From Planctomycetota bacterium (GTDB lineage Bacteria > Planctomycetota > Planctomycetia > Pirellulales > Lacipirellulaceae), in assembly GCA_022614705.1 (NCBI GenBank), contig JAKEIB010000400.1, positions 1 to 34,801 on the forward strand: a DNA stretch of 34,801 bases, read 5' to 3'. Positions 17,202-25,137 of the stretch are shown in pieces. How positions within the stretch are numbered: position 1 is the first letter of the stretch; each line of letters opens with the position of its first letter. A model generated the notes under the pieces. That model saw only the letters and a program-made list of their open reading frames with translations. It was not told the DNA's origin and ran no database searches. The translations under genes and the position numbers were made by a program.

Positions 17202-18128
17202 ATGGCAAGGCCGATCAGCAAAGTGGCGCCGGGCTGGTGGGACTATACGACGCTCGACGCGCATTTGCTGGCCGACGCCGCCAAGCTCTCCGCCGACGAT
17301 CTCGTGCAGCTTTCGCGCGACGGCTTCGAGGTGACGATCTACGACACGCTTGAAGAATTCTTCTGTGCAGAAGCGCTCGAGTATGTGCGCGTGTGGCAGG
17401 AGGCGACGCCGGACAACCCGGTAGGCATCTGCGGCCCGATCGGCCCGACCGAACAGTTGCCGCTGGTGGCCCGCATGGTCAATGCGCTCGAACTAAAGCT
17501 TCACAACGCGCACTTCTGGGGCATGGACGAATGGATCGAAAACGGCCGGCCCGTGTCGCCAAGCCATCCGCTTTCGTTCGCCAAGGCCGACATGGAGCTG
17601 TGTTTCAACCGCATCCGCCCCGAGCTGCGCATGCCGGATGCAAACATTCATTTTCCGCTCGACCTCGACGCCTATTCGAGCAGCTACGATTCTGTGCGTT
17701 GCCGCATCATGCAGGGAGGGCAAGGCGAGGTGAAGCACTGGGCGTTTAACGATCCGCCCAAGCGCCAAGGCGAATGGCAGGATGAGCCGCCACCGCCTGG
17801 CGCCTATTTGCAGCTCAAGTCGCGGATCACCGACCTGCATCCGATGACCGTGATTCAGAACGCCCGCACCTCGGGCGGCGGCTACGTGCCGCAGGTGCCG
17901 ATCCAAGCGGCCACGGTCGGCCCGGTCGAAACCTGGAAGGCCGATTGCGTATCGATCTGGCATCCCGGCCATCACGACAATCCGTTCGGCATCCGGCTCA
18001 CCGCGCTCATGATCAGCAAGCGCGTGCCCGATAGCAGCGTGCCCATGTCGCTGTTGGCCGATCATCCGCACGTCAGATTCAGCTACTACCGCGGCGGCAT
18101 CGGAACCGTCGCAGCCGAAATGCACTGA
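17202..18128 (+). CDS. NagB-like glucosamine-6-phosphate isomerase homolog, altered active site
   Basis: The 308-aa protein resembles the glucosamine-6-phosphate deaminase/6-phosphogluconolactonase fold. GICGPIGPTEQ sits where the phosphate loop is, FWGMDEW (Asp109) matches the catalytic FNLDEY-type motif, and GGQGEVKHWAFNDP matches GxGxDGHIAFNEP. In the last motif the usual Asp is Val167 and the Glu is Asp174, while His169 is kept. Standard deaminases convert GlcN-6-P to fructose-6-P and ammonia in the cytoplasm; with these changes this protein may act on another sugar or have another chemistry. AGGAGA at 17191-17196 sets the start. It is longer than E. coli NagB (266 aa). The neighbouring PIG-L deacetylase supports an amino-sugar role. 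Confidence 0.7.
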   Translation: MARPISKVAPGWWDYTTLDAHLLADAAKLSADDLVQLSRDGFEVTIYDTLEEFFCAEALEYVRVWQEATPDNPVGICGPIGPTEQLPLVARMVNALELKLHNAHFWGMDEWIENGRPVSPSHPLSFAKADMELCFNRIRPELRMPDANIHFPLDLDAYSSSYDSVRCRIMQGGQGEVKHWAFNDPPKRQGEWQDEPPPPGAYLQLKSRITDLHPMTVIQNARTSGGGYVPQVPIQAATVGPVETWKADCVSIWHPGHHDNPFGIRLTALMISKRVPDSSVPMSLLADHPHVRFSYYRGGIGTVAAEMH

Positions 18129-18151
18129 AAGCGTCTAACAGTAATGAATCC

Positions 18152-18230
18152 AACCGCCAAGTTCGCCAAGAACGCCAAGAATATTCTTGGTTCTTCTGCC
18201 TACCGTAGCGCACTTGGCGTCTTGGCGGTT
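18152..18230. repeat. AACCGCCAAG inverted-repeat element
   Basis: AACCGCCAAG (18152-18161) and CTTGGCGGTT (18221-18230) form the ends, and GCCAAG/CTTGGC repeats continue inward. The middle holds a perfect 16-bp palindrome CCAAGAATATTCTTGG (18175-18190). It fills most of the gap between the NagB-like and DUF1080 genes. Confidence 0.8.
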
Positions 18231-18271
18231 CAATTCGTTAGGCGCCCTTAAATGAAATGATTGGAGCCGCC

Positions 18272-19138
18272 ATGTGGAACATCCGTGTGAGTCTGTTGGC
18301 CTTGATGCTCGCGGGACTTTTTCTCGCGGCGCCCGCTCGCAGTGAGGAAGCGGCCGTAGGCGATGCAATCTCGCCGGCCGACAACGTCATTCGCCTGTTC
18401 GACGGCAAAACGCTCGGCGATTGCTACACCTGGCTCAAAAACACGAAGCGCGACGATCCGCGCCAAGTCTTCCGCGTGAAAGACGGCATGCTGCACATCA
18501 CGGGCGACGGATTGGGCGGACTGGTCACCAATAAGCGATACCGCGACTATCACCTCGTGCTCGAGTACAAGTGGGGCGAACGCACGTGGTACGGCCGCGA
18601 GAGTGCGGCTCGCGATTCGGGCCTATTGATCCATAGCAACGGCATTGACGGAGGGTACAACGGCACTTGGATGCCGTCGATTGAAGTGCAAATCATTGAA
18701 GGCGGAGTGGGCGACTTTGTCCCCGTGCAGGGCCGCGACGAAAACGGTGGGCCCGTTCCCATCGCTTACACGTGCAATGTTTCGCGCGATCGCGATGGCG
18801 AAGTAGTATGGAATCAGGACGGCCCGCGCGAAACGTTTCGCCGCGGCAACCTCAAGCGCGTCAACTGGTACGGCCGCGATCCCAATTGGACCGATACCAG
18901 GGGCTTTCGCGGCAAGCAGGATCGGGACAGCCCGCTCGGCGAATGGACGCGACTCGACGTATTTTGCGACGGCGGACACATCGAAACGTTTGTTAATGGA
19001 AAGAAGGTCAACGAGGCGTTCGATGCATCGCCGCGCGAAGGCCGGCTGCAGCTGCAATCCGAGTTGGCGGAAATTTACTATCGCCGCTGGGAGCTCTGGC
19101 CACTCGGCAAAGGCCCAAAACCCGAACTGGCCAAGTAA
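18272..19138 (+). CDS. Secreted DUF1080 (3-keto-disaccharide hydrolase) protein
   Basis: The 288-aa protein has a signal peptide (MWNIRVSLLALMLAGLFLAA, cleavage near ARS/EE) and one DUF1080 domain: NVIRLFDGKTLGDCYTW, DGMLHITGDGLGG, YHLVLEYKWG, DSGLLIHSNG, IEVQIIEGG, and a C-terminal VFCDGGHIETFVNGKKV strand. The fold is concanavalin-like; the family is linked to hydrolysis of 3-keto-glycosides and is often expanded in Planctomycetota. Whether this member is catalytic is not shown. GGAG at 18263-18266 supports the ATG at 18272 over the in-frame ATG at 18257. It stands among the sulfatase, deacetylase and dehydrogenase genes on the same strand, consistent with glycan processing in the periplasm or at the surface. 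Confidence 0.88.
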   Translation: MWNIRVSLLALMLAGLFLAAPARSEEAAVGDAISPADNVIRLFDGKTLGDCYTWLKNTKRDDPRQVFRVKDGMLHITGDGLGGLVTNKRYRDYHLVLEYKWGERTWYGRESAARDSGLLIHSNGIDGGYNGTWMPSIEVQIIEGGVGDFVPVQGRDENGGPVPIAYTCNVSRDRDGEVVWNQDGPRETFRRGNLKRVNWYGRDPNWTDTRGFRGKQDRDSPLGEWTRLDVFCDGGHIETFVNGKKVNEAFDASPREGRLQLQSELAEIYYRRWELWPLGKGPKPELAK

Positions 19139-19165
19139 TCAAATAGGCAGTTGAACGAACGTTCT

Positions 19166-19195
19166 CCGCTTGCGGCATAGCTAAACCGCAAGCGG
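19166..19195. terminator. CCGCTTGCGG hairpin, copy 1
   Basis: CCGCTTGCGG (19166-19175) and CCGCAAGCGG (19186-19195) are perfect 10-bp arms around the loop CATAGCTAAA. It lies 27 bases after the DUF1080 stop. A closely similar hairpin with a loop of the same length is at 23556-23585. It is probably a terminator-like repeat. Confidence 0.7.
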
Positions 19196-19235
19196 CGGGC
19201 AAGCGTTTCAATAAAACCTCTTGGGATCACTACCT

Positions 19236-20636
19236 GTGCGCCATTTCAGACTTAGTCTTTGTATCGTAACGCTATTTCTTGCCGGCAGTCAAAATGCCGG
19301 CGCCGACGACGAACTGCGTGCCGGCGTCGCCGTCGTCGACGTCACGCCGCCGATTCCCTTCCGCATGAGCGGCTATTTCATGGAACGGCTCAGCACCGCA
19401 ACGAAAGATCCGCTGCACGCGAAAGCCATCGTGTTTCAACAAGGCGACGAATCGGCCGCATTCGTGTTCTGCGACATGGTCGGGATTTCGTTCACAATTG
19501 CCGGAGAAGCTCGCGCCAAGGCCAGCGAAGCCACTGGCATTCCGGTCGATCATATTGCGATTTCCGCCACGCACTCGCACACCGGGCCGCTATACTACGG
19601 CGCGCTGTGCGAGTTTTTTCACCGGCGCAATGTCGCCAAATTGGGCGGCGATCCGCACGACCCCAAGGCCTATCGCGAGGATCTCGTCAATAAAATCGTC
19701 GCCGCGGTTGTCGACGCGAAGGCCGCGTTGCAACCCGTCGAACTGAAGTCCGGCTACGCGATCGAAGGTCGCCTGCCATTCAATCGCCGATTCCACATGA
19801 AAAACGGGTCGGTGCAGTTCAATCCGGGCCAGCAGAACCCGAACATCGTTCGTGTGGCCGGGCCGGTCGATCCGCAGGTTGGAATCATCGCGCTGGCGCC
19901 TCCCGGTGCGGACCAGCTATCTGCCGCGATTGTTTCATTCGCGATGCATCTAGATACCGTTGGCGGAACCAAATATTCGGCCGACTACCCGAAGTTCGTC
20001 GAGGACGAGCTCCGCAAGTCTTTCGGCCCGGATTTCACGCTCCTGTTCGGTGCGGGAACTTGCGGTGACATCAACCATATCGACGTCACGAAGCTCGATC
20101 GGCGCGATACCGCGACAATTGGCCAGATGCTGGGTGAAACCGTTGAGAAAGCCATGCAAGATGGCGAGCTGTCGGCGGACGGCGAGGCATCGCTGGCCGT
20201 GCGCAGCACCAAAGTCGACGCTCCGTTGCAGTCGTACTCGGAAGGTGAGATCTCGCAGGCTCGAAAAAACCTGGAACTCGTCGGCACGCGCGAACTTCCC
20301 TTCCTGGGACAGGTCGAAGCGTACAAGATCGTCGACATCCAACGCCGGCCCGGCAAATCCATCCCGCTGGAAGTTCAGGCATTCCGGCTGAACCAGGAGA
20401 CCGCGATCGTCACGTTGCCGGCCGAGATCTTTGTCGAAATCGGCCTGGCCATCAAAGCCGCTTCGCCGTTCAAGACGACACTTGTCATCGAGCTCACCAA
20501 CGATTCACTCGGCTACATTCCCACCAAAAAGGCGTTCGCTGAAGGCAGCTACGAGACGGTGAACTCGCGCATCGTGCCCGGTTCGGGCGAAAAACTGGTC
20601 GAGGCGGCCACCAAGCTGCTTAAGGAGTTGGAATGA
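19236..20636 (+). CDS. Neutral/alkaline ceramidase-like secreted hydrolase
   Basis: This protein of about 466 aa matches the neutral/alkaline non-lysosomal ceramidase family, zinc amidases that cleave the N-acyl bond of ceramide. In Planctomycetota many members have no proven substrate. The GTG at 19236 gives a signal peptide (hydrophobic to about residue 20, AGA/DDE); an in-frame TTG at 19221 is the alternative. Visible signs: RAGVAVVDVTPP, ISATHSHTGP with zinc-type His113 and His115, FAMHLDT, GTCGDINHID, and near the C-terminus LPAEIF (Glu397) and LGYIPT (Tyr427), which fit the remaining zinc ligands. It is shorter than classical ceramidases and lacks their C-terminal extension. The stop overlaps the start of the cytochrome-dehydrogenase gene by 4 bases (ATGA), so the two are translated together. 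Confidence 0.85.
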   Translation: MRHFRLSLCIVTLFLAGSQNAGADDELRAGVAVVDVTPPIPFRMSGYFMERLSTATKDPLHAKAIVFQQGDESAAFVFCDMVGISFTIAGEARAKASEATGIPVDHIAISATHSHTGPLYYGALCEFFHRRNVAKLGGDPHDPKAYREDLVNKIVAAVVDAKAALQPVELKSGYAIEGRLPFNRRFHMKNGSVQFNPGQQNPNIVRVAGPVDPQVGIIALAPPGADQLSAAIVSFAMHLDTVGGTKYSADYPKFVEDELRKSFGPDFTLLFGAGTCGDINHIDVTKLDRRDTATIGQMLGETVEKAMQDGELSADGEASLAVRSTKVDAPLQSYSEGEISQARKNLELVGTRELPFLGQVEAYKIVDIQRRPGKSIPLEVQAFRLNQETAIVTLPAEIFVEIGLAIKAASPFKTTLVIELTNDSLGYIPTKKAFAEGSYETVNSRIVPGSGEKLVEAATKLLKELE

Positions 20637-23551
20637 GCCGTTACAATTTGCAATTTGCAATTTGCATTTTGCAATTTGCAATCTTACTTGCAGGACACGT
20701 TGCGAATCCCTCATCGCTTCAGGCCGCCGAACCATCGGTGCTGTACAGCCCTGTTTCTCCGCAAGAGTCGCTGAAGCATCTTGTCGTACCCAAAGGACTG
20801 ACCGTCGAGCTCGTCGCAAGCGAGCCGAACGTGATCGACCCGGTCGCCGTTCGCTTCGACGAAAATGGCCGGATGTGGGTTGTCGAGATGCGCGATTACC
20901 CGACGACGGAAGTGACGGGCAGCGAAACGCACTCGTGGCTAAAAGTGCTCGACGACCGCGACGGCGACGGCTATTACGAATCGGCCACCGTCGTCGCCGA
21001 CAATCTGAGGCATGCAACCGGCGTGCAGCCTTGGAAGGGCGGCGCGTTCGTGACGATGGCCGGCAAAGTCGCGTACCTGAAGGACACCACCGGTGACGAC
21101 AAAGCCGACGTTTTCGAAACCTGGTATACCGGCTTCGCCGAAGAAAATACGCAACTCCGTGCCAATCACCCGCGGCTCGCGCTCGACAATCACATCTACA
21201 TCGCCAACGGCTTGCGCGGCGGTGAGATCGTCGACGCGCGATCTCCCAAAGCCAAACCGGTCTCAATTAGCGGCATGGACTTCCGCTTCGATCCGCTCAC
21301 GCGTCGATTCGAGGCTGTGTCGGGCGTCGGCCAGTTCGGCCTCACGTTCGACGATTACAACAACCGGTTCGTGTGCTCGAATCGTAACCCGGCCATGCAC
21401 GTCGTGCTGGAGGACCGCTTTCTGAAGCAGAATCCGCTGGTCGCGGTGCCGGCGGTCACGACGGACGTCGCCAAAGCAGGCGCCGATTCGCGACTGTTTC
21501 CGATCGGCCGTTCGTGGACTACCTCGCACTTGCACGCCAATCAGTTCACTGCCGCCTGCGGCCTGGACATTTACCGCGGCGACACACTGCCTGACGAATT
21601 CTATGGCAATATCTTTGTCTGCGAACCTACGGCCCACCTCGTACACCGCGAAGTGATGAAGCCGCTGGGCGTAACGTTCACGTCGTCGCCGGTGGAGGAG
21701 GGCATAGAGTTTCTCGCCTCGCGCGACGAATGGTTCTCGCCCGTCAATTTGGAGATCGGCCCAGACGGCGCGCTGTACGTGGTCGACATGTACCGCGCCG
21801 TGATCGAGCATCCGCACTGGATGCCGGCGGAACTTCGCAACCGGCCCGACCTGCTCGACGGCATCGACCGCGGCCGCATTTATCGGATTGTGCCCAAAGA
21901 CTTTCGCCGGCCGGCGCCGCCGCGCATGTCCGACATGCCAAGCGAAAAGCTGGTTGAGCTGCTCGCACATCGCAACGCGTGGTGGCGAGAGACGGCGGCT
22001 CGGCTGCTGTTGGAACGACAGGACAAAAGCGTCGCCCGGCAATTGCAGAACGTCGCGCTGCGACACGATTCACCCCTTGCCCGGATTCACGCGCTGTGGA
22101 TTTTGCAGGGCCTTGATAGTATAGACGCCGACCTCTTGGCAAAATTGCTCGACGACGACAATCCGCGGATCGTCGAACAGGCGATCATCGCCGCGGAGCA
22201 GCACGTCGCCAAAAACGGCGCGCTAAAAGATCGAATCACGCAACTCACTCAAAATGCCGATGCGCGAGTCCGGTTCCACGCGCTAGTCGCGGCCACGCCT
22301 CTGCCCTCGCCGCCCGCGTATCCAGCCGATCAATGGGAACTCGACGCGATACTGATCGCCGCCGGCGAGCTGGGCGGAACGGCATTGGCCATCATGCTGA
22401 AAGACCCGGCCGCATTGGCGTCGAATGTCAGCGATCCAAAGGGTTTTGTCGCAAGTTTGGCCCGTCTGGCCGGGGCATCGCCAGACAAATCGCAGCAAAT
22501 TGCCGCGCTTGAAGCACTTCTTTCCGGCAACGATTTTCGGGTCATCGGTTTGACCTCCCTCTTCACCGCGGCGTTGCATCGGGGCGAATCGCTCGATTCG
22601 CTTCAATCGCGGTTGAACGACAGCCAGCGCCGTGCCCTCGACCAGACCTTTGACAAGGCCCGTGTTGATGCCTCCGACTCCGCGGAGCCGGTGGCCAATC
22701 GGTGCGATGCAATCGCCCTTCTGGCACTGGCCAACGACGCGGAGAAAACGCTGACGACCTTGGCTGTTGAAGGTTCATCGCAAACCGTTCGCTTGGCGGC
22801 CATCGCGGCGCTGGCCAGGCGCGGCGAAGTGGAGCCGTGGCGGCAGTTGCTTGCCGAATTCTCAGGGGAAACACCGGCCGTGCAGCGGGCGATTCTCGAT
22901 GGCTTGTTTGCGAGCCCCAAACGTCTCGCGTTGCTTCTCGACGCCGTCGGTGCCGGCGACGTCAAGCCGATCGAGATCGACGCCAATCGCTCCAAGCAAA
23001 TATTGAATCATGCGGATCCGGCCGTCACACAACGCGCCGAGAAGCTCTTGGCCGATGCCGTGCCGGCCGACCGCGAACAAGTGCTCGCCGAGTATCAGAA
23101 CGTGTTAGATATGGAATCGAGCCCGGCCCGCGGCCGCGCGATCTTCGAAAAGAATTGCGCCACGTGTCATCGCATCGACAACGTCGGCGTCGATGTGGCT
23201 CCCGACATCTCGGATTCCCGCGAGAAATTGCCCGAGCAATTGCTCACCGACATCATCCAGCCGAACCGAGCCATTGATTCCAACTACTTCAGCTACACCG
23301 TCACGACAACCGACGGCCTTACGTACACGGGCATTCTCACCGCGGAGACCTCGACATCGGTCACGCTCAAGCAAACCGAGGGCAAGGCGATCACGCTGCC
23401 GCGCGATCAGGTCGAGGACCTACACTCCGACGGCGTGTCGTTTATGCCAGACGGTATGGAGAAGAACATCCCGCCGCAGGACATGGCCGACCTTATTGCG
23501 TTCATCAAGAACTGGCGCTATTTAACCGAAGCGCCCGAGTTGGCCCGCTGA
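20633..23551 (+). CDS. PVC-type heme-binding CxxCH membrane-bound dehydrogenase
   Basis: The 972-aa protein has an N-terminal beta-propeller-like dehydrogenase domain of the Piru_Ver type (about 36-430; starts PKGLTVELVASEP, DENGRMWVVEMRDYP), HEAT-like helical repeats (about 430-800), and a C-terminal cytochrome c domain of the CxxCH_TIGR02603 type (C842-ATC-H846, ending in MADLIAFIKNWR). It likely oxidises a sugar or alcohol outside the cytoplasm and passes electrons to a covalently bound heme; the substrate is not known. The start at 20633 is fixed by the ATGA overlap with the ceramidase-like gene. The signal-peptide core is encoded by a 7-bp tandem repeat at 20644-20678. A hairpin at 23556-23585 follows, in a convergent gap. 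Confidence 0.93.
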   Translation: MSRYNLQFAICILQFAILLAGHVANPSSLQAAEPSVLYSPVSPQESLKHLVVPKGLTVELVASEPNVIDPVAVRFDENGRMWVVEMRDYPTTEVTGSETHSWLKVLDDRDGDGYYESATVVADNLRHATGVQPWKGGAFVTMAGKVAYLKDTTGDDKADVFETWYTGFAEENTQLRANHPRLALDNHIYIANGLRGGEIVDARSPKAKPVSISGMDFRFDPLTRRFEAVSGVGQFGLTFDDYNNRFVCSNRNPAMHVVLEDRFLKQNPLVAVPAVTTDVAKAGADSRLFPIGRSWTTSHLHANQFTAACGLDIYRGDTLPDEFYGNIFVCEPTAHLVHREVMKPLGVTFTSSPVEEGIEFLASRDEWFSPVNLEIGPDGALYVVDMYRAVIEHPHWMPAELRNRPDLLDGIDRGRIYRIVPKDFRRPAPPRMSDMPSEKLVELLAHRNAWWRETAARLLLERQDKSVARQLQNVALRHDSPLARIHALWILQGLDSIDADLLAKLLDDDNPRIVEQAIIAAEQHVAKNGALKDRITQLTQNADARVRFHALVAATPLPSPPAYPADQWELDAILIAAGELGGTALAIMLKDPAALASNVSDPKGFVASLARLAGASPDKSQQIAALEALLSGNDFRVIGLTSLFTAALHRGESLDSLQSRLNDSQRRALDQTFDKARVDASDSAEPVANRCDAIALLALANDAEKTLTTLAVEGSSQTVRLAAIAALARRGEVEPWRQLLAEFSGETPAVQRAILDGLFASPKRLALLLDAVGAGDVKPIEIDANRSKQILNHADPAVTQRAEKLLADAVPADREQVLAEYQNVLDMESSPARGRAIFEKNCATCHRIDNVGVDVAPDISDSREKLPEQLLTDIIQPNRAIDSNYFSYTVTTTDGLTYTGILTAETSTSVTLKQTEGKAITLPRDQVEDLHSDGVSFMPDGMEKNIPPQDMADLIAFIKNWRYLTEAPELAR
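20644..20678 (+). repeat. Five tandem copies of the heptamer CAATTTG inside a signal-peptide coding region
   Basis: Units start at 20644, 20651, 20658, 20665 (CATTTTG) and 20672. They encode the hydrophobic LQFAICILQFAI. Because the unit is 7 bases, gain or loss of one copy would shift the reading frame of the cytochrome-dehydrogenase gene. Confidence 0.9.
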
Positions 23552-23555
23552 CGGT

Positions 23556-23585
23556 CGCTTGCGGCCTAGCGCTAAGCCGCAAGCG
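23556..23585. terminator. CGCTTGCGGC hairpin, copy 2, between convergent genes
   Basis: CGCTTGCGGC (23556-23565) and GCCGCAAGCG (23576-23585) are perfect arms around a 10-base loop. It lies in the 46-base gap between the stops of the CxxCH gene (+) and the DUF1501 gene (-), and is likely a bidirectional terminator. It resembles 19166-19195. Confidence 0.75.
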
Positions 23586-23597
23586 GTGCCCATAGGG

Positions 23598-25052
23598 TTA
23601 TGCCAACACTTCGCTCAAAATCCGTGCCGGGAACACGCCCGTGAGCTTCTGGTCCAGCCCCTGGTGCTTGAACGTGAACCGCTCGTGGTCGAAGCCCAGT
23701 TGAGAAAGCACGGTCGCGTGGAAGTCGCGGATGTGGACCGGGTCTTTGACGATGTTGTAGGAGAAATCGTCCGTCTCGCCGAGCACGGCGCCGCCCTTGA
23801 AGCCGCCGCCGGCCATCCACATCGTGAAGCAGCGTGGATGGTGGTCGCGGCCGTAGTTTTGAGCCGAGAGGCCGCCCTGGGAGTAAATCGTGCGGCCAAA
23901 CTCGCCGCCCCAAATCACTAGCGTGTCGTCCAACATGCCGCGCTGTTTAAGGTCCTGAATGAGCCCGTAGCACGGTTGATCAACGTCTCGGCACTGGTCC
24001 GGAAGCCGTCCGGCGACGTTTGAATGCGTGTCCCAGTTGTTGTGGTAAATCTGCACGAAGCGCACTCCGCGCTCGACCATCCGCCGGGCCAGAAGCGCCG
24101 TGTTGGCAAACGTGCCGGGCTCCTTCGCCGCGTCGCCGTACAGCTTGTACGTCGAATCGGGCTCACTGGCGATGTCGGTGAGCTCGGGCACGCTCGCCTG
24201 CATGCGGTACGCCAGCTCGTATTGCTGAATTCGCGTGTGCGTTTGCGGATCGCCGATTTGCTGATAATTCAGTTCGTTGAGTGCGCTGACGCCGTCGAGG
24301 CTCGCACGGCGAATGTCGCGCGGCACGCCGGGCGGATCGTTGATGAACAGGATCGGGTCGCCGGCCGTGCGAAAGCTCACGGCCGCGTGCTCGCCGGACA
24401 GAAAGCCGCTCGACCAGAGCCGGGCCGAGATAGCCTGCACCTGCTCGGTGTTCGTGCTGCGCGCGACCATCACCACGAACGTCGGCAGGTTGTTGTTGAG
24501 CGTGCCCAGGCCGTAGGAGCTCCACGCGCCCAGGCACGGCCGGCCGGTCACCTGGTTGCCGGTTTGCATGAGCGTGATCGCCGGCTCGTGGTTGATCGCC
24601 TCGGTGTGCATGCTGCGGATGAATACCAGGTCGTCCGCCGTTTTCTTCAGCCACGGCAACAGTTCGCTGATCCACATGCCCGACTGGCCGACTTGCTCGA
24701 ATTTGTACATCGACGGCGCGATCGGAAAGCGGGCCTGCCCGCTAGTCATCGTCGTAAGCCGCTGACCCATGCGGACCGACTCGGGCAGGTCCTTATCGAA
24801 CCAATCCTTCATGACGGGCTTGTAATCGAACAAGTCCATCTGCGACGGTCCGCCCACCATGTGCAGATAAATGACGTGCTTTGCCCTGGGCGCGAAATGC
24901 AGGCGAGCGGCGGGGTTTATCCCCGCCGAAGCCCGCTGCGCCAAACCATTCCCGACTAACGACGCCAAAGCCGCCGTGCCGAGCAGGTGCGATCCGGTCC
25001 CGAGAAAATGCCGGCGGGTGACGTTCAGTCGAAATTGTTCGAATGCGTTCAT
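23598..25052 (-). CDS. DUF1501 secreted protein
   Basis: The 484-aa protein belongs to DUF1501, distantly related to the alkaline-phosphatase/sulfatase superfamily. Its N-terminus has TRRHFLGTG followed by a hydrophobic stretch, a Tat-like signal, so it may be exported folded. Visible motifs are YLHMVGGPSQMDLFDYKP (residues about 62-79) and GGEFGRTIYSQGG and GRDHHPRCFTMWMAGGGFKGG (about 381-425), all typical of the family. No biochemical activity is established. The gene lies downstream of the PSCyt1/DUF1549/DUF1553 gene on the same strand; this two-gene pairing is recurrent in Planctomycetota, so the two products probably act together. The 85-base gap between them is filled by a palindromic element, and no Shine-Dalgarno is visible before the start. 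Confidence 0.92.
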   Translation of the reverse strand: MNAFEQFRLNVTRRHFLGTGSHLLGTAALASLVGNGLAQRASAGINPAARLHFAPRAKHVIYLHMVGGPSQMDLFDYKPVMKDWFDKDLPESVRMGQRLTTMTSGQARFPIAPSMYKFEQVGQSGMWISELLPWLKKTADDLVFIRSMHTEAINHEPAITLMQTGNQVTGRPCLGAWSSYGLGTLNNNLPTFVVMVARSTNTEQVQAISARLWSSGFLSGEHAAVSFRTAGDPILFINDPPGVPRDIRRASLDGVSALNELNYQQIGDPQTHTRIQQYELAYRMQASVPELTDIASEPDSTYKLYGDAAKEPGTFANTALLARRMVERGVRFVQIYHNNWDTHSNVAGRLPDQCRDVDQPCYGLIQDLKQRGMLDDTLVIWGGEFGRTIYSQGGLSAQNYGRDHHPRCFTMWMAGGGFKGGAVLGETDDFSYNIVKDPVHIRDFHATVLSQLGFDHERFTFKHQGLDQKLTGVFPARILSEVLA

Positions 25053-25061
25053 GGCGTTTAA

Positions 25062-25134
25062 GTAGGTTAGGCTTTAGCCTGACTCTGTCGTCGTGCTTAA
25101 ATGGCAGAACATGTCAGGCTGAAGCCTGACCTAC
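25062..25134. repeat. GTAGGTTAGGCT..AGCCTGACCTAC element between the PSD1 and DUF1501 genes
   Basis: The arms 25062-25083 and 25113-25134 match as inverted repeats at 20 of 22 bases, and each arm is itself a hairpin (AGGCT/AGCCT). It belongs to the same family as 17062-17185. It starts 3 bases from the PSD1-gene stop and ends 9 bases from the DUF1501 start. Confidence 0.85.
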
Positions 25135-25137
25135 GTG

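Noticed and set aside
24024..24959. 311-codon plus-strand open frame
   Set aside because: It is antisense to the DUF1501 gene, which shows clear family motifs. The plus-strand frame has an Arg/His/Ala-rich shadow composition.
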